64,000 nucleotides of DNA, taken from the NCBI GenBank assembly GCA_004026145.2, contig CP034996.1:15328641-15392640 (forward strand), written 5' to 3'. Shown here one piece after another: positions 24,039 through 33,758 of the stretch (positions are counted from its first letter, which is position 1; each line of letters starts with the position of its first letter). The position numbers and the translations under genes were made by a program. The notes beneath the pieces were generated by a model. The model made no database searches. It was not told the DNA's origin and was given only the letters and a program-made list of their open reading frames with translations. This stretch comes from Takifugu bimaculatus (Eukaryota > Chordata > Actinopteri > Tetraodontiformes > Tetraodontidae).

Positions 24039-24852
24039 CAACCTCAGCTTCCTCTCAAAATGCCAAAGCCCCCACCTCTGGGTGGGCTTTGGCCTTAGAT
24101 ATAAACATCTATCACACTGCCTTTCAGTTCAGAGGCATTTGTGTTCGACAAAGAGGCCCTCTGGAGCTGCAGAAAAAAGCAAAGTGAGACATTACAAAGC
24201 CTTTCCTGAATAGGACAGTATTTCCTCAGACAGTAAAAATATAATAACCAAAATGTGGTTTATCAAAACTCCTTTAATTCCATTTTTGCCTTAATTTTTA
24301 AAGACAACATTTAAAAATCTGACAACAGTTCTGTACATGTAAAAAAAAAATATAGATATAGCAGATTCTATTTGTGTGTATGAGCAAATAACAATGATAG
24401 GAATGCACATTTACTGAGAGTTAAATTAACTAATAAACTTTCACTTAGAACCTGAAGTTTATTTTTAAAGAAACATTCTTTTTGTCTGGCAAAGAAAAGA
24501 AAACAGCAGAAACTAATTTGCTCTGGAACTATGTGTAAACAAGTAAATATAAATATAGCCATAAATTTGAGTTTCACCTAAATTTGGTTTCTTTCAGATG
24601 TTGATGTTCCCAAAGTGGTTGGTCGAGACAATCACTTTGGGAACAGACCGAATTCTTCCATTTGGCTGAGTGTGGCGGAGGGACGTATCCTATTATCAGA
24701 TGTGACAGAGGTAGAAGGGAACTAGCAGGGCCGTGATCCATCTCATGTTGTGGACTATCTTTGGTAAAAGGGCCCAAATGGTTCCAGCTGAAACTGGTTG
24801 GTTAATCACAGCAGGTGAGCACAGTCAGCTTGAATAGTTTGTCCAGTTTTGA
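24039..24852. other. Shared upstream region of a divergent claudin pair
   Basis: With its flanking TATA elements this makes up most of the 997 bp between the start codons at 23968 (-) and 24966 (+). No exon seen. The direct environment of both promoters suggests possible shared control. Confidence 0.45.
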
Positions 24853-24885
24853 CCAATCAGGATCAGCTAATTCTGCCCATATAAA
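24853..24885 (+). promoter_or_regulatory. CCAAT and TATA boxes of the claudin at 24966
   Basis: CCAAT within GACCAATCAG at about 24853-24857, and TATAAA within CATATAAAAG at 24880-24885. The start of transcription would be near 24910 and the 5' UTR about 55 nt. This is the clearest core promoter in the window. Confidence 0.62.
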
Positions 24886-24965
24886 AGCTACAGATGTGAT
24901 GGAAGCTTGTGCTTCATTTACGAGCAGGGAGAGTTTGTGCTGCTGCTGTACATCCTGACAAGAGA

Positions 24966-25598
24966 ATGGCCTCTACTGGACTCCAGATCCTTGGCATTTT
25001 TCTGGCGACCATTGGCTCCCTGGGCGACATCATTGTCTGTGCTCTGCCCATGTGGAAGGTCTCTGCCTTCATCGGCAACAACATTGTGACGGCGCAGATC
25101 TTCTGGGAGGGCCTCTGGATGAACTGTGTGAAGCAGAGCACCGGCCAGATGCAGTGCAAGGTCTACGACTCCATGCTGGCTCTGCCTCGTGACCTCCAGG
25201 CTGCCCGGGCCCTTGTGGTGATCTCCATCTTGATCGCCTTGATGGGGATCCTGCTGTCCGTCGCTGGGGCAAAGTGCACCAACTGCATTGAAGAAGAAAC
25301 TGCCAAGAGTAAGGTGGGCATTGCTGCCGGTGTGTTCTTCATCATCAGCGGGATCCTCTGCCTGATCCCAGTGTCCTGGTCTGCAAACACGGTCATCAGA
25401 AACTTCTACAACCCGATCATGAACGACGCACAGAGGAGGGAGCTTGGGGCGGCGCTGTTCATCGGCTGGGGAGCGGCGGGCCTCCTGCTCATCGGCGGTG
25501 CCCTTCTCTGCTGTCAATGCAAGCAGAGCAAGGACAGCCGCTACTCCATCAAGTATTCAGCCCCCCGGTCTGCAGCCAGCGCAGGAGCTTATGTTTGA
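24966..25598 (+). CDS. Claudin (6 of 10)
   Basis: Intact single-exon CDS, 210 aa. I start at MASTGLQILGIFLATIGSLG (24966); an in-frame ATG 19 codons upstream (24909) falls at the predicted transcription start and adds a non-family leader. Loop 1 is complete: W in LPMWKV, WEGLWMNC, second Cys in GQMQC. Loop 2 is FYNPIMNDAQRRE. The tail CQCKQSKDSRYSIKYSAPRS ends AGAYV, a PDZ-binding end. Strong TATA and CCAAT boxes sit upstream and AATAAA follows 56 nt after the stop, so this is a very compact gene. It is divergent with the claudin at 23336. Confidence 0.95.
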   Translation: MASTGLQILGIFLATIGSLGDIIVCALPMWKVSAFIGNNIVTAQIFWEGLWMNCVKQSTGQMQCKVYDSMLALPRDLQAARALVVISILIALMGILLSVAGAKCTNCIEEETAKSKVGIAAGVFFIISGILCLIPVSWSANTVIRNFYNPIMNDAQRRELGAALFIGWGAAGLLLIGGALLCCQCKQSKDSRYSIKYSAPRSAASAGAYV

Positions 25599-26325
25599 CG
25601 TCCCAGCTCATCGTCGGACTGGACTGTTTTTACCTTCAAGTTTTATGTATTTTAATAAATTAATTTTTGGTCACTAAATTGTGTCAAGTGTCATTGATTT
25701 GGCCTTAATTGAAACTGATTTCCTTGTATTTGGAGTCAATTTCAGCACTGGTGACTTCAAGTTTAGTTGAACGGTGTCAACTTGCGGACCATATCCTTAA
25801 ACTGGGTCGTTTCCCTCATTGTTCAGAAATGGCTTAAATGTGTTCAAATTTTGCAAATGGATCTGGGCTAATGACAATCCTGTAAGCAGGTCAAAGCTCA
25901 CCTCTTCTACTTTCCAAACTGACACCAGCTAAAATCTGGTTAAGTGACATTTAACTGGGCAGGAAGTTCACCAGCGGCTGGATGTAACTTGGCACCATAA
26001 ATGTGACATTTCCTCACCAGTCAGGTCTTGTTTACGGGGACTTTCTGAGCTGAACAGGTGTCAGTTTCCTGGGAATGGGAGTACCCTCTACTGTTTGAAA
26101 CCAGTCTTTTCTTTTGGGTTGAAGCTGTTTGTTTGTCCCTGACAATGCTCCTCCTACTTATTCATGTGCAGGAATCAGGACTAGCAGGAAACCTGAGCTA
26201 CAAACTAGCATAGTCTCCACCCTGTTAAAGTGAGAAACGACTTCAACGGAGCACAACTGGTGTCGTTTTTCGCAGCAGGTGACCAAAAAATGATCCTGGG
26301 CTCAACGGTCTGATTTGTCTGCAGA
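25599..26325. other. Intergenic region between claudins 6 and 7
   Basis: Short 3' UTR of the upstream claudin, then promoter/5' UTR of the next. No exon recognised. Confidence 0.5.
25654..25659 (+). terminator. Polyadenylation signal AATAAA
   Basis: AATAAA 56 nt after the claudin stop at 25598, giving a very short 3' UTR. Confidence 0.65.
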
Positions 26326-26883
26326 ATGCGAACTCAGCTGGTCGGCGTGGGTTTGGCCTTCCTCGGCTTCCTCGGCACCATCCTCATCTGCGGGCTGCCC
26401 ATGTGGAAGGTGACGGCCTTTGTTGGCTCAAACATCGTCACGGCTCAGATCTTCTGGGAGGGTCTGTGGATGAACTGTGTGTTTCAGAGCACAGGTCACT
26501 CGCAGTGCAAGGCCTACGACTCGGTTCTGGCTTTGCCGCAGGAGCTGCAGGCCTCCCGGGCGTTAATCTGCGTCTCCATCGCTGTCAGCGTGGTGGCCAT
26601 CGGACTGACCGTGGTCGGCGCCCGCTGCACTAACTTCTACCGCGATGAAGGATTGACCAAGTCCAACATCGGCCTGTCCGGGGGCATTGTCTTCATCATC
26701 GCAGGAGTCTTGTGTATTATTCCTGTCAGCTGGTCCGCTCACACTATCATCACAGGCTTCTACAACCCTCTACCCACATCAGAGAGGAGGGGGGAACTGG
26801 GGGCCTCCATTTATGTGGGCTGGGCATCTGGAGCTCTTCTTGTCATTGGCGGAGCGGTTTTATGCAGCACCTACAGATGCTGA
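26326..26883 (+). CDS. Claudin (7 of 10) with truncated cytoplasmic tail
   Basis: Single-exon CDS of 185 aa starting MRTQLVGVGLAFLGFLG. Loop 1 has W in LPMWKV, WEGLWMNC and a second Cys in GHSQC (instead of the usual GQMQC). The sequence after TM2 reads GARCTNFYRDEG, loop 2 FYNPLPTSERRGE. TM4 (ASGALLVIGGAVL) is followed only by CSTYRC and a stop, so the tail of about 25-30 residues with a terminal YV is missing. No other frame downstream offers a claudin-like tail, so I favour a genuine short form over an indel. Without a YV it should not bind ZO PDZ domains by the usual route. Confidence 0.9.
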   Translation: MRTQLVGVGLAFLGFLGTILICGLPMWKVTAFVGSNIVTAQIFWEGLWMNCVFQSTGHSQCKAYDSVLALPQELQASRALICVSIAVSVVAIGLTVVGARCTNFYRDEGLTKSNIGLSGGIVFIIAGVLCIIPVSWSAHTIITGFYNPLPTSERRGELGASIYVGWASGALLVIGGAVLCSTYRC

Positions 26884-27507
26884 GGATGTGAGGGCAGAGC
26901 TGTGGCTCATTAATTGCACTATGCTGACATTTTTGCATTAATTTCCTGACATATGTATAATTTCCTTTTTAAATTTACTAATTTTTTCATTTGCAACATT
27001 CAAACTGAAGTCATTTTGTCTGTGTCACTTGTATACAAGTTGTTTATTTCAGTATAACATTTGTAATGTTTGTATCCTACTTGTAGTTCCTTTTGTAGGC
27101 TCCAATTGTTGACAAATGAAGGACTTTTTGCATATCGCGAGTTTTAAAAAGTTGTGTATATTCTGTCAAATGTTCCACAGAGAATATAGATAAAATTAGA
27201 AGAGGACAAAAATAAAGTCTTTAGTCATCAACCTGTAAAACTTGATTCAGTTCTTGCTCCGAGGCATTTAAGTGAGCTAATATTTACTGTCACCTCGCTG
27301 TCTGTTGATTTTTGTGTCATCTGACCCCTTAACATAACAGCAAAGAGAAGAAAAGAGCAGGCAACAGGATCTTAGTCCCCATTTCACTGGAGACAAGATG
27401 CGAAATTGTCACCTTTTTAATCCCACTGGCTTCTATTTTTAGGGAAGTTAACATTTTACTACCTCTTCCTTTATGGTACTGCTGAAAAAAGCAGCTTCCT
27501 TTTTGAA
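26884..27507. other. Intergenic region between claudins 7 and 8
   Basis: 3' UTR of the truncated-tail claudin to about 27235 (AATAAA at 27211), then the upstream region of the split claudin. No exon seen. Confidence 0.5.
27211..27216 (+). terminator. Polyadenylation signal AATAAA
   Basis: AATAAA about 330 nt after the stop of the claudin at 26326. Confidence 0.6.
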
Positions 27508-28658
27508 ATGGAGGGTCAGGGAAGGCTGATTGGAGGCCTTGCACTGGTTCTACTGGGCATTTTAGGAGTGTGCTTGGCATGCGGGCTGCCAATGTGGCGG
27601 GAGACATCGTTCGTGGGAGCAAATATTATAACGGCGCAGTCGGTAAGTTCTCATGCTACTGTGCAAAGATGTCAAAATGAAGAAGTTCTACATAAGCTCA
27701 CTATGGGTGTTTAAATCATCACAAATTTACACAATATCAACCAAAGAGGGGACTATGCTATGGAAATAGATGACATCCTGAAGCTCCATCAGCTTAAATG
27801 TTTTTTTGAATCCTGCCTGTAGGTGTGGGACGGTCTGTGGCTGCACTGTGTCCTGCAGGCCACAGGACAGATGCAGTGCAAGAGACACACCACCTCCAAC
27901 ACCATGACCTCCGACATCCAGGCCGGACGTGCACTCACGTTGATCTCCATCCTTGCTGGCATTTTGGGATTCCTTGTCACCCTCCTGGGAGGAGGCGTAG
28001 CCAACTGTAGCGGGCGTCCGCCTGACCAGCTAGAGCATCTGAGTAACTATTCGTCCAGAAAGAAGGTGCAGAAGTTGTGTTTTTATCACAAATTACTCAC
28101 ACAGTTGAATTACTGTGTGTGTAAGATCCCATTTACATTCATGTTGTTAAAGGGTGTATTAATGGCAGCCATTTAAATGTTTCATGCTAGTATCTTTATG
28201 TTTTTCAGGCATGTCTTCTGGGTGGGGCTCTTTGTGTCATAGCAGGCATCCTGTGTCTGATCTCAGCCAGCTGGTCGGCGGCGATCACCATTTCAGTCTA
28301 CAACGACCCCTTGGTGACAGCAGCCTTGAAGAGGGAGGTGGGCTCCTCCGTCTACATCGGCTGGGTCTCCTCCCTGCTGCTTCTGCTGGGAGGAGCTCTC
28401 ATCTGCATCGTCTGCGGCCAGGAGACGCCTCGACCTCTGCAGTACCTCAACGTGCCCAACAGCAGCGTGGCTCCGTTCAGCGGCAGCTCCACCCGCCCAG
28501 CGTCCATCAGGGCTGACACCATGGGGTCGAACAACTCCAGGATGAGTCGGGCAGCGCAGTCCGAACTGCGAGCCTACAACTCCCTGAATAAAGGTCCACC
28601 TTTGTACAGCGTCTACAGTGAGTCTCAGTGGACACAACCAAGCAGCTACAGGTCTTGA
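27508..28658 (+). CDS. Divergent three-exon claudin (8 of 10)
   Basis: Exons 27508-27642, 27823-28065 and 28209-28658, all GT-AG and phase 0; 275 aa. Exon 1: MEGQGRLIGGLALVLLGILG, TM1 and LPMWRETSFVGANIITAQS. Exon 2: VWDGLWLHCVLQATGQMQC (claudin signature), an unusual KRHTTSNTMTSDIQAGRA, TM2 and a long cytoplasmic loop (GRPPDQLEHLSNYSSRKK). Exon 3: TM3, loop 2 VYNDPLVTAALKRE, TM4 and a tail of about 80 residues rich in Ser/Asn/Arg ending SSYRS, with no YV. It is the only member of the array with an interrupted CDS and the most divergent one. I cannot assign an orthologue. It may be an older claudin that stayed in place while the intronless copies multiplied around it (inference). Confidence 0.88.
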
Positions 28659-29657
28659 TTTGATAAACTTACAAACCACAGAATTAATACAACTTTACAT
28701 GTGTATTTTTAGACACTTCTAGTCCTTTTATAATTCAAGAAGAGGAAAGAAATGACAATTGAGGGCTGATATTGTATGTGAAAGTCAGTAGTGTTTTACC
28801 AGTGTTTGAGGAGACATTTGCTGTAAGAGGCTGTAAACATTGACCGAGGGAGTGCCCCCTCCCCAGTATCGGTCCATGTTTTTCCCCGAGGATGATCTCC
28901 ACGCTATAATCTGTGGACCACAACAGAGCATCTGCCTCGACATTGGCCAATTTTAGGAAATGAACCGTGAAGGAGCCCCGATCAACAAACTTCCATTTAG
29001 AAGTTTAAAAACTCACAAATTGGTTAATTCTGTGTCATATTTTAAACTTTTTTTAAAACTATATTTAAATTTTACTCAACAAAATTAAGCTTTAGAATCT
29101 AATTTTGTACTTTTACTCACAGAGATCCGCCATCATTATTTTATGTTTTGCCAGAGCTTAGTGAGTGTATTTTGTCATTCTGGTACAAAAGGCTTCCTAT
29201 TCTAATAATCAGGAAATGATAATTAAGGCTAAATGAGCTATATTTGAGTTCTGGTTTGACTTTTGTAGGTTTTGTTACACGAAACTGTTTCACAACTGAT
29301 AGAAACTGATACTAAATTCCAAGATTTTCCAGTATTGTCACTTTTTTTCCATAAATATATCTTCTCGGGAAACGTTGTCCCTTCTTTATTCGTATTGAAG
29401 GATTTCCAACCGATACCTGCAGGTTTTAATCATATTAGTCACTTAAGAGGGTCACACACTTGAGCATCTCTGCAATTCCTCTCTGTTCAGAAACAATCTG
29501 GTCAGGCGAGATGTCTTCTCAAACCAGTTTGAGTGGGGGAACAATTGTTGTAAACTCCTCCTCTGACTTCTTTTACACTGAAACCAGTGTGTGAGCAGGA
29601 AATAAATCCCTCGCTCGGTCATAAGCACTCAGTTTGAGATAGCAGCAGAGCCTCAGC
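28659..29657. other. Intergenic region between claudins 8 and 9
   Basis: About 1 kb, AT-rich, no exon recognised. An AATAAAT at about 29601, 57 bp before the next ATG, is a weak TATA-like candidate for the claudin at 29658. Confidence 0.45.
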
Positions 29658-30287
29658 ATGGTGTCCACGGGAAGACAGATCCTGGGTCTGGCCCTGGCCG
29701 TCATCGGCTTCCTGGGGAGCATCATCATCTGCGCCCTCCCCACCTGGAAAGTCACGGCCTTTATCGGGGCCAACATTGTCACCGCTCAGGTGATCTGGGA
29801 GGGTTTGTGGATGAACTGCGTAACTCAGAGCACGGGTCAGATGCAGTGCAAGATCTACGACTCCCTCCTGATCCTGCCTCAAGACCTGCAGGCCGCCAGA
29901 GCGCTTGTCGTCATAGCGATCATCGTCGGGGTCTTCGGGATCTTTCTCGGAGTGGTGGGCGGCAAGTGCACCAACTTTGTTCAGGATGAAGCCCAGAAGT
30001 GCAAAGTGGCCATCGCTTCAGGGATCGTCTTCATCATCGCTGGCCTCCTGGTGCTGATCCCCGTCTGCTGGACCGCCAACACCATCATCCAGGACTTCTA
30101 CAACCCCATCTTGACCAACGCTCAGAGGAGGGAGCTGGGGGCATCGCTATACATCGGCTGGGCCTCCGCAGGGCTGCTGTTCCTGGGCGGGGGGCTCCTC
30201 TGCAGCTCCTGCCCCCCCAAAGAGAATGACTATGACGTGAAGTATTCCAAAGCTCGCTCGGTCGACAGCAGCAAAGCGTACGTCTAG
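29658..30287 (+). CDS. Claudin (9 of 10)
   Basis: Intact single-exon CDS, 209 aa, start MVSTGRQILGLALAVIGFLG. Loop 1: W in LPTWKV (Thr replaces the usual Met before W), WEGLWMNC, second Cys in GQMQC. The cytoplasmic loop begins GGKCTNFVQDEAQK. Loop 2 is FYNPILTNAQRRE and the tail SCPPKENDYDVKYSKARS ends SSKAYV, PDZ-binding. It resembles the CLDN3/4/6 group and shares the MVSTG start with the claudin at 19787. AATAAA follows at 30829. Confidence 0.94.
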   Translation: MVSTGRQILGLALAVIGFLGSIIICALPTWKVTAFIGANIVTAQVIWEGLWMNCVTQSTGQMQCKIYDSLLILPQDLQAARALVVIAIIVGVFGIFLGVVGGKCTNFVQDEAQKCKVAIASGIVFIIAGLLVLIPVCWTANTIIQDFYNPILTNAQRRELGASLYIGWASAGLLFLGGGLLCSSCPPKENDYDVKYSKARSVDSSKAYV

Positions 30288-30828
30288 GATCCCAAACCGC
30301 CGACTGGATCCAGAACCGGGACAGAATTTGGTTGAATCGATGTCTGTGAGAATCACATCTGATGAAAACTGTGTTTTATCTCCAGCACATGTTGTTGTGT
30401 TCACATTTACCAATAACTGAATTTCCAATCATGTATTTATACATCTGCCGCTGCAGTTATTGATACTGGTAGCGTTGATTCTCAGCTGTTTGGAGTGTTT
30501 CCTTCCTTTTTGATGTTATTTTATTTACCTTTTTGAAACATTTTCGTTCCACCCTTGAGCACGCTTACTTTACTATTTTCTAAATTTTTGAAAGGGTAGG
30601 ACAGCGACGACAAACGCCGAAGCACCGCCTCGAGAGAAAAGCTGGTTTTTCGAGTCTTTGAGTTCAAACAGGTCGTGTTCTTAACCGCCAAAGAAATGCA
30701 CGAAGACTAAACTTATATTAGTGTGTCAGATCTGGTCTTTGTTTTTAGAAAAAGCAAAAATATTCCCTTTTCACGACACTCAACTGTTATGTTAATCTTT
30801 ACTGTGTGTGCATCAATTGCCTCCTATT

Positions 30829-30834
30829 AATAAA
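30829..30834 (+). terminator. Polyadenylation signal AATAAA
   Basis: AATAAA about 540 nt after the claudin stop at 30287. Confidence 0.5.
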
Positions 30835-31745
30835 TATATGCTTCTTTGTACATGTGCAGAGATTTATTTTCCTCACTATTTTGCTGAATTAGAGGGACCA
30901 AATCTGCCGTCGTGGGTGCAGAGTTTGATTAAAACCTCAAACAGACTCATTCCTTCCTATTTGTTTCTGTACCAGGAGGTGAACAAGGGCTTTTTTCTTT
31001 GCGTCATAGCAAATACCTTGTCGCTAGCCTTAGCTGCCATCTCCCTGAATGATTCCACCTGTGTGAATCCCACCTGACCCCGTTCTGTCCAATGGCTGCT
31101 CACGACCCCATAGAGCTTCCCACTGGACCTTCAGTTGCCAGGCAGGTTGCGTCTCTCAGGCTGGGATAAAAACAGTTGTGGATCCAGGTAAGTTCTGTTT
31201 CCCCCCACACAGTCTCTATTTAAACATCTTGGCTTTATTGCCTAGCGCCCCCGCCCTCAGTCCTCTTTGTGCTTCAGTCACAGGTAATGGATAGGCGGGC
31301 ATTTTATTGTATCTTTGTTTTCTTGTTCAATCCGCTCCCTCCCTACTCCTGTTTTACCATCATAAAAGACCTTGTTTGGTCCACCACATCCAAATTATTG
31401 GGTATTGTGACTAATGTGGATCTAAAAACACTAAGAAGAGGTCAGAATAAACAAGGTTGTTTGCGTGAAAGATAATGTTGTGTCCACTCATCCTGCTGGA
31501 TTAAACCAGATACCAATAGTTGTTTGAAGACAAGAAACCACAAAACACAAGTGAAACTGTCCAACATGAAGTGAGCCACGGAGATCAATACCAATAATGA
31601 TCTCTGGGAGTTTCAAGTAACAGGGCACAGGCAGGGGGCGCTGTTGTGCCCTCCAAGTGGAGCACGTATTCATTCAAAGAGCTCAGGAGCCCCCAAAACG
31701 AGGGTTTCTCTTGGCAGGTCAAAGGTTATCACCCTCACCAACATA

Positions 31746-31747
<2 letters not shown>

Positions 31748-31792
<45 letters not shown>

Positions 31793-31830
31793 GTGTGTGT
31801 GCGTGTGTTTGTGTGTGTGTGTGTGTGGGG
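31748..31830. repeat. (GT)n microsatellite
   Basis: Slightly interrupted GT repeat of about 83 bp followed by a short G run. Confidence 0.97.
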
Positions 31831-32443
31831 GGGTGCTATTGGAGTTAAACTGGTTTCATGTATATTCTGCATTCTCGCAATCTTTAAAGAAATATCTCAC
31901 AGAAGAGCTCACAGAAAATCAGTTTTTCCAAAAGGAGGCACAGATGAGGAAACTAAGTCATGATGTCACTCTTTCACAGCTACTCTACCCCCCCACCCAT
32001 CTTTCTGTCAACCTCCTCCCCTTTTCTTTTTTGTAAAAGAGGTGTGGCGCAGCTACACCTGGCCAGTAGCTCCCAGGCAGTCACTAATGTGCCACTGTGA
32101 ACAGACGGAGCGGCGTTGAATAGGAAATACGGAGGGAGGAGGGGAGAAATGAGGCAGAGCAGGTTGTAAACAAACCAGCCGAGGCCAAGCTGAGACACAC
32201 CTGGAGTCAGACCCACAACTGAAGCAGCTCGTACCCGGGACGCCTCCTAATGTTGCAGGCATGGCGAGGGGGAAGTGACAGAAGTGGAGGCAGCAATGAA
32301 GACGGTGGAAATCTGACGAAGGAAGAAGAACTGAGCCGGAAAAATTAGGAGTGACAGCGGAAGGAGCGTGGTGGGACCAGCTAAACCGTAGCACGCTCGC
32401 TGTGGACTGTCGGGGCTGATTTGGTCCCCTTGGCCTCTGCGTT

Positions 32444-33398
32444 ATGGCTTCCATGGGGATGCAGATGTTGGCGGGCGTCCTCTGCCTGGTGGGATGGGCA
32501 GGGGTCATCATCAGCTGCATACTGCCCATGTGGCGCGTCACCGCCTTCGTGGGAAGCACCATTGTCACGTCCCAGACCATCTGGGAGGGCATCTGGATGA
32601 CCTGTGTGATCCAGAGCACCGGCCAGATCCAGTGTAAGCCCTACGACTCCCTGCTGGCTCTCAGCGCCGACCTGCAGGCCGCCAGGGCTCTGACCAGTCC
32701 TCGCCATCACTGTAGGAGGCGTGGGCCTGATTCTGGCCTTCATCGGAGGGAAATGCACGCGCTTCCTAGATGAAGAAAGGAACGGCGTGAAAGGTAAGGT
32801 GGCTGTAGCGGCGGGGGCCGTGCTGATCGTCACGGGGGTCCTCCTTCTCATCCCCACCTCCTGGGCAGCGGGGGCCATTGTGAGGAGGTTCTACAGCGCC
32901 TCTATCGATGCTCAGCGGAGGGAGATCGGAGCCTGTCTCTACATCGGGTGGGGTTCCTCGATCTTGCTCATTCTGGGAGGGGGTCTGTTCATCAGCTCAG
33001 CGTGCCCCCTGAAAGCTCACGACGAAGACAAGAGCCCCTCCGTGCGCTACCTGGTGGTCCGCTCCTCCAACGGGTCCACCCGCGCAGGGTCCAGAGGGCC
33101 TATGGCACAAATTCCGCCCATTGTCCCCCGGCCCGCCAACTACGAAAGGTCGTCGACTAAACTGTACACGGGGCCTCTCGGGGGGGTGGCGCCGGAGCAG
33201 AGCTCCCGGCAGGAGTCGGAGGCGTCGTGGGCATCGACCACGAAGTCTCAGCTGAAGAAACCGGAGTCCGAACACAGCGAGGCGCCGTCGACGAAGTCTC
33301 AGCTGAAACAATGCGATGGACGAGAGTTTATCGGCCAACGGCGAGAACGAGGACTCATCCGCGAACCCAACGAGGACGTACCTGTGACGCTTTTTTAG
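32444..33398 (+). CDS. Long-tailed claudin (10 of 10), frame interrupted by one surplus base
   Basis: Starts MASMGMQMLAGVLCLVGWAG. Loop 1: LPMWRV, WEGIWMTC, second Cys in GQIQC. After AARALT the claudin frame moves by one base: ACCAGTCCTC should read ACC GTC CTC to give VLAITVGGVG, so the A at 32696 is surplus. The rest is open: TM2, GGKCTRFLDEERNG, TM3, loop 2 RFYSASIDAQRRE (without the usual NP), TM4, then a cytoplasmic tail of about 130 residues containing a repeated TKSQLK motif (ASTTKSQLKKPESEHSEAPS then TKSQLKQ). About 317 aa if corrected. The literal end (NEDVPVTLF) follows a basic stretch; from about 33313 another frame gives an acidic, Ser/Asn-rich end finishing RTYL, which looks more natural, so a second surplus base is possible. 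Function: tight-junction claudin with an extended scaffold-facing tail. Confidence 0.83.
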
Positions 33399-33752
33399 AT
33401 ATTTTGTATGAGTCTATCAACGAGTTCTGTGTTTACCTGTTCACCTGTTCACCTCACGATCTGTTCACCAGTAGAGCCAGCAGAAATACTCTGTCCTCTA
33501 ATAGAAAATCTCAGGTAAAATGTCGTTCATGATGCTAATCCACCACTTTGTGATGCACTGAATAAGGATGACTTAGAAGCTTTTACCTGGGACTGTTTAA
33601 TTTCTTTGTTTCTGGTAGAAATTTAAAGCAGGGCATTACTTTTTCTCCTCTCTCAATGTTTGAAACAGCTCTTCCCACAAATGAGTCAGTAAACTGTAAC
33701 GGGTGGATTTTGCCGCCTGCACCAATGAAGGATATTTGTATGTTTACATTTT

Positions 33753-33758
33753 AATAAA
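33753..33758 (+). terminator. Polyadenylation signal AATAAA
   Basis: AATAAA 355 nt after the claudin stop at 33398, followed within 20 bp by an A-rich genomic tract. Confidence 0.6.

Larger units (their letters stand above)
30288..32443. other. Intergenic region between claudins 9 and 10
   Basis: 3' UTR of the claudin at 29658 to about 30850, then 1.6 kb upstream of the last claudin, with a GT microsatellite at 31748-31830. A consensus-quality splice donor (CCAG|GTAAGT at 31188/31189) has no exon assigned to it and might belong to an untranslated first exon of the claudin at 32444. Confidence 0.4.

Noticed and set aside
31644..32036. Overlapping frames encoding poly-(Cys-Val)
   Set aside because: They are translations of the GT microsatellite at 31748-31830 in three frames.
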